Shown here: positions 1 to 4,632 of the stretch, piece by piece | Position numbering within the stretch: the first letter of the stretch is position 1 | Layout of the letters: every line of letters begins with the position of its first letter | Assembly: GCA_944372565.1 (NCBI GenBank) | Contig: CALVZR010000178.1 | Coordinates: 1 to 10,988, forward strand | Direction of reading: 5' to 3' | Length of the DNA stretch: 10,988 nt | Origin: an uncultured Clostridia bacterium | GTDB taxonomy: Bacteria > Bacillota > Clostridia > Christensenellales > Borkfalkiaceae | The notes under the pieces: model-generated | The model's input: only the letters and a program-made list of their open reading frames with translations | The model's database searches: none | Told to the model about the DNA's origin: nothing | Made by a program: the position numbers and the translations under genes

Positions 1-1
1 A

Positions 2-754
2 TTTGTGGGGGCGATGCTCTTTCAGTCCGTCTATAATTGGATCGAAACGGGCGTTTGGGAGTTCGGTTCTGTCACGGCGATGGGTGGCTTTATCTCGGGC
101 GCGGCGGTGTTTATCGCGGCGTATTTCGCGGTGGGGCATTTCTATTTCAAAAAAGGAAAACTCAAAAACGCGCACGTGGGGGAATTCAACACGATTTTAC
201 AGGTTGCGCCTATGTGTATCACCATCGCGCACGCGTTCGGCAGGATCGGCTGCCTGATGGCGGGGTGCTGCCACGGCGCGCAGGTGGACGGCCCCGGCAT
301 GGGCGGCATCTATATGGACCCGCCCGACGGCGCGCCCGGTTACTATGTGCCCACGCAGCTTTATGAATCGATATTCCTGTTCATTCTTTTCGGCGTGCTC
401 ACGCTGATCTATTTCAAGAAATTCAACATCACGCCGAGCGTGTATCTCATCGCGTACGGCATCTGGAGATTTATTATAGAATATTTCCGCGACGATACGC
501 GCGGTTCGGTGGGGCTGGGCATCACGCCTTCGCAGTTTCAGTCCATCGTGTTCGTGCTGGGCGGAATAGCGCTGCTGCTCGTGTGGTATTTCAAGAAATG
601 GCCGTGGAAGTGGACGGAGCCCGCGGTTGCGGCGGAAACCGCAGGCGGAGAGGAACAGGACGCTCTGCCCTCCGAAACGGAAGAAACGGCGGAAACGAAC
701 GAAGAAACGAAAACGGAAGATCACCGCGAAGACGACGGCGGCAACACGCCTTAA
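2..754 (+). CDS. lgt: Prolipoprotein diacylglyceryl transferase (Lgt) family protein, 5' partial
   Basis: The frame is open through the left edge, so the true start lies upstream; GTG at 5 is only the first start-like codon inside the window. Lgt is an integral membrane enzyme that moves diacylglycerol from phosphatidylglycerol to the lipobox cysteine of prolipoproteins. Counting from GTG 5, family marks are GRIG (79-82), PTQLYES (116-122) and YGIWRFIIEYFR (151-162), which matches the conserved arginine-bearing segment of Lgt. Several hydrophobic stretches fit membrane helices (about 24-43, 122-137, 178-195). It departs from classical Lgt: the GN-F-xNGE stretch reads GCLMAGCCHG (82-91), and the place of the essential HGG histidine reads MGG (26-28). 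Residues 204-249 form an acidic Glu/Thr-rich tail, probably cytosolic. It may be a true Lgt of the GCCxG subgroup or a paralog with another acyl-transfer role. Family membership is fairly sure, activity is not. Confidence 0.75.
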   Translation, partial: FVGAMLFQSVYNWIETGVWEFGSVTAMGGFISGAAVFIAAYFAVGHFYFKKGKLKNAHVGEFNTILQVAPMCITIAHAFGRIGCLMAGCCHGAQVDGPGMGGIYMDPPDGAPGYYVPTQLYESIFLFILFGVLTLIYFKKFNITPSVYLIAYGIWRFIIEYFRDDTRGSVGLGITPSQFQSIVFVLGGIALLLVWYFKKWPWKWTEPAVAAETAGGEEQDALPSETEETAETNEETKTEDHREDDGGNTP

Positions 755-771
755 ATAAAAGAAAAAAATAC

Positions 772-803
772 GCGCCCTGCGGCAAATGCCGCAGGGCGCT
801 TTC
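772..803. terminator. Strong hairpin after the lgt-like gene, likely bidirectional terminator
   Basis: A perfect inverted repeat pairs 772-784 with 787-799 (in practice 12 bp with a four-base loop), almost all G-C. On the plus strand it is followed by only three T, which is weak. On the minus strand it is followed by a long U-rich tract, the complement of the A-rich stretch 755-770. It lies 17 bases after the lgt-like stop codon. It probably ends lgt transcription and also stops read-through from rpsT. Confidence 0.75.
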
Positions 804-848
804 CGTATCCCCGAAAACCCAGCGATAGTCCGGAGGGGGTGATTACGC

Positions 849-880
849 AAAAAAGCCCGTCCGCACCGCGGACGGGCTTT
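849..880 (-). terminator. Intrinsic terminator of rpsT
   Basis: The arms 855-864 and 868-877 form a 10-bp G-C-rich stem with a three-base loop (865-867), extended by A-T pairs outside. On the minus strand the stem is followed by six U (complement of 849-854). It begins about 20 bases after the rpsT stop codon, the standard position and form of a Rho-independent terminator. Confidence 0.85.
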
Positions 881-898
881 GCTTGTTCGCAAAGAAAA

Positions 899-1276
899 TT
901 ATTCGGATTTCGCTTTCCTGGTCCTCTTCTTGGGAGCCTCTTCCTGCGCGGGAACTTCCGCTACGGGAGCCGGAGCGGGTTCTTTCGCCTTTTCTTCCGC
1001 GGCGGGGGCGGCCTTTTCCGCCGCTACGATGCGCAGCGAAAGGCGCGATTTTTTGTTGGAAGCGTTGTTCCTGTGCAATACGCCCTTGGAAACGGCGGAA
1101 TCGATGCACCCGAACACTTCGGGCAGCAGCGCTTTCGCTTCCGCGATCTTGCCTTCTTTCAGCAGGTTATCTATCTTCTTCACCGCGGTCTTCACGGAAG
1201 AGCGGATCATCTTATTCTGCAAACTTTTCTTTTCGGTAACCAAAACGCGCTTTTTGGCGGACTTGATGTTCGGCAT
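899..1276 (-). CDS. rpsT: 30S ribosomal protein S20 with C-terminal extension
   Basis: S20 binds 16S rRNA early in assembly of the small subunit. The 125-residue product opens with MPNIKSAKKRV, the family's hallmark start, and continues with the basic helical core, including KTAVKKID (29-36) and HRNNASNKKSRLS (68-80). The ATG at 1276 is chosen because homologs begin at this MPNIKSAKKR; an upstream in-frame ATG at 1321 would add 15 atypical residues. A Shine-Dalgarno AAAGGAG lies at 1290-1296 on the minus strand, about 13 bases before the ATG, a little far. Usual S20 length is roughly 85-90 residues; here residues 87-125 add an Ala/Pro/Glu-rich linker ending in a basic KKRTRKAK patch. The gene is monocistronic, with its own promoter and terminator. 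Confidence 0.95.
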   Translation of the reverse strand: MPNIKSAKKRVLVTEKKSLQNKMIRSSVKTAVKKIDNLLKEGKIAEAKALLPEVFGCIDSAVSKGVLHRNNASNKKSRLSLRIVAAEKAAPAAEEKAKEPAPAPVAEVPAQEEAPKKRTRKAKSE

Positions 1277-1325
1277 TGCTACACTTTTTCTCCTTTTCTT
1301 GTGCTTAACATTCTGAAACACAAGT

Positions 1326-1354
1326 ATTTTAACACAATTTTTTGATTAAAGCAA
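1326..1354 (-). promoter_or_regulatory. Predicted sigma-A promoter of rpsT
   Basis: Read on the minus strand, TTGCTT (1349-1354) and TAAAAT (1326-1331) are separated by exactly 17 bp. The -10 matches consensus at five of six bases and the -35 at its first three. The expected start is near 1319, giving a leader of about 40 bases before the rpsT ATG. It is interleaved with the possible plus-strand murI promoter. Confidence 0.6.
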
Positions 1355-1372
1355 GCATATTTCAGGTATAAT
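1342..1372 (+). promoter_or_regulatory. Possible promoter of murI
   Basis: A perfect TATAAT lies at 1367-1372. The best -35 candidate is TTGATT at 1342-1347, with a 19-bp spacer, longer than ideal. Transcription would begin near 1379 and leave a leader of about 75 bases before murI. The -10 is convincing in sequence, the -35 is not. Confidence 0.4.
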
Positions 1373-1452
1373 TTCCCTATTTTTCCGTTTCTTTGCGCGA
1401 AACGGGCAAAACGGACGGCACTTTGCCCGCCGCCGCGGCATATATTGAAGAT

Positions 1453-2334
1453 ATGGCGGCAAAACGGGAAATTACCATCGGTTTTTTCGACAGCGGAACG
1501 GGCGGGCTGAGCGTGCTCGCCGAATTTTTAAAACATTCGTCTTTCGCGCGCGCGATCTATCTCGGCGACAACGAAAACGCCCCGTACGGCAACAGGAGCC
1601 GCCGCGAACTCGTTTCGCTTGCGCGGGCGGGCGCGGAGCGCCTCGCCGCCGCGGGGGCGGATATCGTTGTTTTTGCCTGCGGAACGATCAGCACGAACGC
1701 GCTCGAAGCGGTGAAAACCGCTTCGGATTTGCCCGTATTCGGCGTGTTTCCGCCCGCGGAACGCTGCGTGCTTTCGGGAAAGAGAACCGCTGTTTTCGCC
1801 ACGCCGCGCACCGTGCAGCGCCTTTCGGGAACGGGGGCGGACGTGTTCGCTTTGCCCGATCTCGCGGGGGAGATCGAACGGTGCGCGCCGCACGTCGGAA
1901 AGGTGTGCGTAAAAAACCACCTCCCGCAAACGGCGGGGGACTACGGCGCCGTCGTGCTCGGCTGTACGCACTACGCCCTCGTGGCGGAACAATTCGCCGA
2001 AATTTTTCCGAGCGCGGAGATCGTCTGGGGCGGGCAGGACACGGCCCGCGCGGTAAACTCCTTTTTAAATGGAGTTTACGGAAAAAAAGAGGGGAAAGAC
2101 CCGCTCTGCGGAGCGGATTACGGGGCATTTCGGAAGAAGTCTGACCACTTTTGCCCCAAAAAAACGGGGGGCTTGACCACTTTTGCCGATTTTTCCGAAA
2201 AAATTTCAAAACCAAGCGAAAAAAGCGCCTGTTTTTGCGATTTTTTTGGGAAAAAGGTGTTTTTTATCGGAAACGCCGCGGAACTCAATTTCCGAACATT
2301 TGTTTATTTTTCACAAAAATACGGCTTGCAATGA
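1453..2334 (+). CDS. murI: Glutamate racemase with variant first active-site motif and C-terminal insertion
   Basis: MurI interconverts L- and D-glutamate through two cysteines, supplying the D-Glu that MurD (8813-10156) adds to peptidoglycan precursors. In the 293-residue product, DSGTGG (13-18), GDNENAPYGNRS (38-49) and LGCTHYAL (169-176, second catalytic Cys171) are typical. The first cysteine motif reads ACGTIST (75-81, Cys76), where the family usually has CNT, so the substrate-binding Asn is Gly. The family's closing segment appears at about 268-293 (KKVFFIGNAAELNF). Between it and DTARAV (196-201) lie about 55 extra residues, Lys/Phe/Ser-rich and encoded by AT-rich DNA. ATG 1453 is preferred because family similarity begins just after it; a TTG at 1393 would add 20 unlike residues. 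The ribosome site before 1453 is weak. The family is clear; full activity is not certain given CGT. Confidence 0.85.
   Translation: MAAKREITIGFFDSGTGGLSVLAEFLKHSSFARAIYLGDNENAPYGNRSRRELVSLARAGAERLAAAGADIVVFACGTISTNALEAVKTASDLPVFGVFPPAERCVLSGKRTAVFATPRTVQRLSGTGADVFALPDLAGEIERCAPHVGKVCVKNHLPQTAGDYGAVVLGCTHYALVAEQFAEIFPSAEIVWGGQDTARAVNSFLNGVYGKKEGKDPLCGADYGAFRKKSDHFCPKKTGGLTTFADFSEKISKPSEKSACFCDFFGKKVFFIGNAAELNFRTFVYFSQKYGLQ
2053..2116. other. Two inverted repeats inside the 3' part of murI
   Basis: GTAAACTCC (2053-2061) pairs perfectly with GGAGTTTAC (2071-2079) around a nine-base loop, and CCGCTC (2101-2106) pairs with GAGCGG (2111-2116) around four bases. Both sit at the entry to the AT-rich insertion in murI. 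Neither is followed directly by a T-run, so they are not simple terminators. Their role, if any, is unknown. Confidence 0.4.
2142..2187. repeat. 14-bp direct repeat pair in the murI insertion, containing MraZ-box-like AAAAGTGGT on the minus strand
   Basis: TGACCACTTTTGCC occurs at 2142-2155 and again at 2174-2187, 32 bp apart. Because 32 is not a multiple of three, the copies are read in different frames (SDHFCP and LTTFA), so the repeat is conserved as DNA and not as peptide. The reverse complement carries AAAAGTGGT, the same nine bases found at 2368-2376 in the first MraZ box of the mraZ promoter. GCCCC (2153-2157) and GGGGC (2168-2172) between the copies could also pair. Confidence 0.6.
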
Positions 2335-2370
2335 AAAAAATTTTAAAAGAAAGGCAAAAAATTTTCAAAA
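2335..2370. promoter_or_regulatory. Phased A-tracts, UP-element-like, upstream of the mraZ promoter
   Basis: AAAAAATTTT occurs at 2335-2344 and 2356-2365, 21 bp apart, or two helical turns, and each copy is followed by further A runs. Such phased tracts bend DNA and, just upstream of a -35 box, resemble UP elements that contact the RNA polymerase alpha subunit. The position directly before TTGACA (2376) supports this; the activity is inferred. Confidence 0.5.
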
Positions 2371-2396
2371 AGTGGTTGACAGTGGTTAAAAATGGG
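2371..2396 (+). promoter_or_regulatory. Predicted MraZ operator: three boxes at 10-bp spacing
   Basis: AGTGG at 2371, AGTGG at 2381 and AATGG(G) at 2391 recur every 10 bp, so they face the same side of the helix. MraZ is known to bind short direct repeats before its own gene, TGGG-type in E. coli and AAAGTG-type in Mollicutes. The first box reads AAAGTGG. The boxes cover the -35 and the spacer, so bound MraZ would block RNA polymerase, giving autorepression of the operon. Confidence 0.75.
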
Positions 2397-2404
2397 TGTA
2401 TGAT
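2376..2404 (+). promoter_or_regulatory. Main sigma-A promoter of the dcw operon
   Basis: TTGACA (2376-2381, perfect) and TATGAT (2399-2404, five of six) are separated by exactly 17 bp. Transcription should begin near 2411, giving a leader of about 25 bases before the mraZ GTG. It overlaps the predicted MraZ operator and follows the A-tracts. This is the strongest promoter match in the window. Confidence 0.85.
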
Positions 2405-2435
2405 AGATACATCAAAAGGAAAGGGAGCGGTATCT

Positions 2436-2858
2436 GTGTTCGACAGGGTATATAATCATCAGCTCGATGCGAAAAACCGAATGAGAATACCCGCGAAACT
2501 CCGTGAGGAGTTGGGCGAGCACTATACGATCACAATCGGCGTGGGCGGCTGCCTTTCGGTGTTCACCGAAGCGCAGATGGAAGAACTCAAAAAGGAGCTT
2601 TCCAAAGTGTCCATGTTCAACGCCGAGGCGCAGAAACCCCTGAGATTCCTTCTCGCCTATTCGTGGGACGCGGAAGAGGACAAGCAGGGGAGGATTCTTC
2701 TCCCGGAAAACCTGCGCAAATACGCCAAGCTGGAAAAGGACGTCGTCATCATCAAAAACCTCAACTGCGTGGAGATCTGGAGCAGCGAGGTGTGGAACGA
2801 ATACATTTCCAACGTGAATTTCAGCGACCTTGCCGGCGCGCTCGATTCGCTGAAATAA
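2436..2858 (+). CDS. mraZ: Transcriptional regulator MraZ
   Basis: MraZ is a nucleoid-associated DNA-binding protein, usually first in the dcw operon and a regulator of it. The product has 140 residues, the usual size, with two SpoVT/AbrB-like half-domains. The first holds YNHQLDAKNRMRIPAKLREELG (in two parts, 6-15 and 16-27), the second DKQGRILLPENLR (82-94). The family's DxKGR motif is intact in the second half but reads DAKNR in the first (Gly to Asn at 14). The frame is open far upstream, but GTG 2436 is chosen because it follows the promoter and a Shine-Dalgarno (AGGGAG, 2422-2427, eight bases away) and places MFDRVYNH at the usual N-terminus. The rsmH ATG follows two bases after the stop. 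Confidence 0.95.
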   Translation: MFDRVYNHQLDAKNRMRIPAKLREELGEHYTITIGVGGCLSVFTEAQMEELKKELSKVSMFNAEAQKPLRFLLAYSWDAEEDKQGRILLPENLRKYAKLEKDVVIIKNLNCVEIWSSEVWNEYISNVNFSDLAGALDSLK

Positions 2859-2860
2859 GT

Positions 2861-3796
2861 ATGGAAGAGTTAAAACATTTTCCCGTGATGCTCGAAGAGT
2901 GCATGGCGGGGCTGAACTTAAAGCGGGGGGGCGTTTATTTCGACGGAACGCTCGGCGGCGCGGGGCACTCTTACGAGATTCTGAAACGCGCACCCGAAAG
3001 CACCCTCTACGCAACCGATCTGGACGATTACGGAATTGCCCGCGCGAAAGAAAAGCTCGGGGAGTTTGAAGGAAGATTTACGATACTGCACGATAATTTC
3101 AAGAACTTTCCCGCTTATGCGGAAAGGGAGGGAATACGGCCGGACGGCGTATTGCTCGATCTGGGGATGTCCAGTTTTCAGATCGACGACAAAAGCAGAG
3201 GATTTTCCTATCTGGCGGGGGACAAACCGCTGGATATGAGAATGGACAAGCGCGTGTCATTTACGGCGAGGAATGTGGTCAATGAATATTCCGCGAAAGA
3301 CCTTGCGAGGATCTTTCGGGAATACGGTGAGGAAAAGTTCGCGGAGAAAATCGCGAAAAATATCGTAGCCGCCCGTGCCGGAAAGAGTATCGAAACCTGC
3401 GGAGAACTCGCGAGGATCGTGGAAAATTCCATTCCCGCGAAATTCCGTTACGAAGGCGGGCATCCCGCCAAGCGGGCGTTCCAGGCCGTCAGAATAGAAG
3501 TGAACGGAGAATTGAGCGGGCTTTACGAGGCGGTGATCGCGCTCGCGCGGCTCTTGAAAAGCGGCGGGCGCATCGCGGTCATCACCTTTCACTCCCTGGA
3601 AGACAGGGCGGTGAAAAACGCTTTCCGGGAACTGGAAACCGACTGTGTTTGCGACAAGAGTCTTCCCGTGTGCGTGTGCGGGAAGAAAAAAGAAATCAAT
3701 GTGGTAACAAGGCATCCGATAACGGCGGGTGAGGAAGAACTGAAATTAAACAGCCGTTCAAAGAGCGCAAAGCTCAGGATTGCCCAAAAAATATAA
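2861..3796 (+). CDS. rsmH: 16S rRNA (cytosine-1402-N4)-methyltransferase RsmH
   Basis: RsmH (MraW) uses S-adenosylmethionine to methylate N4 of C1402 in 16S rRNA, tuning the ribosomal P site. The 311-residue product, of normal length, shows the SAM-binding loop FDGTLGGAGHS (27-37), DGVLLDLGMSS (95-105), RGFSY (113-117), LDMRMD (124-129), HPAKRAFQAVRIEVNGEL (201-218) and TFHSLEDR (232-239). A cysteine-rich CVC..CVCGKK stretch (252-265) is also usual for the family. ATG 2861 is chosen since homologs start just before PVMLEE; the frame extends upstream inside mraZ. No good ribosome site precedes it, so it is probably translated by coupling with mraZ, whose stop lies two bases upstream. Confidence 0.97.
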   Translation: MEELKHFPVMLEECMAGLNLKRGGVYFDGTLGGAGHSYEILKRAPESTLYATDLDDYGIARAKEKLGEFEGRFTILHDNFKNFPAYAEREGIRPDGVLLDLGMSSFQIDDKSRGFSYLAGDKPLDMRMDKRVSFTARNVVNEYSAKDLARIFREYGEEKFAEKIAKNIVAARAGKSIETCGELARIVENSIPAKFRYEGGHPAKRAFQAVRIEVNGELSGLYEAVIALARLLKSGGRIAVITFHSLEDRAVKNAFRELETDCVCDKSLPVCVCGKKKEINVVTRHPITAGEEELKLNSRSKSAKLRIAQKI

Positions 3797-3808
3797 AGGA
3801 GCGGAACG

Positions 3809-4498
3809 ATGATTACGACCAGGAGAGAAACGACAAGCGAAGAATTGACGAGAAGCGAAGCGAGAAGCAGGTTGGGTTTGTTGGAGAGAACCGAACCCCG
3901 CTCTTTTAACGAGGCCTTCGAAGCGCCCGTGCAGACCGAAGAAGAGCAGAACGAGAGAATGACGAAAAACTTCGATATGCTTTTGAACTACGAAAAGTAT
4001 ATCGAAGAGGCAAAACAGAAAGAGATGGAGGAAGAGCGCATCCGTACCGAGCGTACAGCCGCGGAAAATGCGGCGCGCGAAGCGGAAGCCGTTGCCCGCG
4101 CGGCCGCGGCGGCTGCCGCCGTGCGGCAGGCGGAGCCCATCGTGGAGGAGGACATCACGCCTTCCGGCACGACCATGCAGTTCAGAACGGAAAACGTGGG
4201 CGAACTGTATAACGACCTCGAACGGGAAAAGGAAGATACGCGGCAGAACGCGAAATACCGCATCAACGCGCGCGGCAAACTGCTTGCGGCGATCTACGCC
4301 ATCGTGGTGGTCACCATCCTCGCGCTCATCATCATCAACACGAGCGTGCTCGCGGCGCTGCGCGGAAACAATGCGGCAAACGCGGCGCTCCTCGCCGAAA
4401 AACAGGCGGAATACGCGGATATCGCGGCGGAAAACGAATATCTCTCTTCCGACGATTATATCAGCTCCGCAGCAGAAGATCTCGGTATGGTGAGATAA
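3809..4498 (+). CDS. ftsL: FtsL-like septum formation protein with long cytoplasmic N-terminus
   Basis: FtsL-type proteins are single-pass (bitopic) divisome scaffolds that link FtsB/DivIC to FtsW and the septal PBP. The call rests on position (between rsmH and the PBP) and topology, since FtsL sequences are poorly conserved. The 229-residue product has a charged region (about 45-108) rich in Glu, Arg and Ala with a run of alanines, likely coiled coil. One membrane helix follows (about 158-182), then an outer segment (185-229) with helical, heptad-like content ending in YISSAAEDLGMV, a common FtsL ending. Most FtsL proteins have a short cytoplasmic tail of tens of residues; here it is about 155. 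The Shine-Dalgarno AAAGGAG (3795-3801) overlaps the rsmH stop and lies seven bases from the ATG. Confidence 0.75.
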   Translation: MITTRRETTSEELTRSEARSRLGLLERTEPRSFNEAFEAPVQTEEEQNERMTKNFDMLLNYEKYIEEAKQKEMEEERIRTERTAAENAAREAEAVARAAAAAAAVRQAEPIVEEDITPSGTTMQFRTENVGELYNDLEREKEDTRQNAKYRINARGKLLAAIYAIVVVTILALIIINTSVLAALRGNNAANAALLAEKQAEYADIAAENEYLSSDDYISSAAEDLGMVR

Positions 4499-4632
4499 GA
4501 GAAAAAGAAAGAAAGGCTGTCCGTCGGACAGGTCATAAAAAAGAACGTTGCCGAATATGGTAGAATAAGGAGGTTCTCCGAAAGGAACTTTCCGGGCAGA
4601 AGCCGCGTTGCGGGTTCGGGGAGCGTATCGGC
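4499..4632 (+). other. Intergenic leader before the PBP gene, with hairpins and an orphan ribosome site
   Basis: This is the only sizeable gap in the operon. It holds a small hairpin (CTGTCC 4517-4522 with GGACAG 4526-4531). An extended -10-like TGG-TAGAAT lies at 4558-4566, without a good -35. A strong Shine-Dalgarno AAGGAGG lies at 4567-4573, with no ATG, GTG or TTG at a suitable distance. A three-codon ATG frame (4557-4568) ends over that site. Two small stem-loops follow (GGAG/CTCC 4569-4579 and GAAAG/CTTTC 4580-4592), the first covering the Shine-Dalgarno. A separate internal promoter or translational control is possible, but not shown. Confidence 0.4.

Noticed and set aside
839..1345. 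Plus-strand frame through rpsT starting after a GGAGGGGG sequence
   Set aside because: It is antisense to an unmistakable S20 gene with its own promoter and terminator; its product shows no recognisable domain.
2151..2435. Open frame continuing upstream of mraZ through the promoter into murI
   Set aside because: It lies before the promoter start point and has no family similarity; MraZ homologs begin at the GTG at 2436.
4517..4531. CTGTCC/GGACAG hairpin after the ftsL-like gene as a terminator
   Set aside because: The stem is six base pairs and no T-run follows on the plus strand. The U-rich flank lies on the minus strand, where no gene ends.
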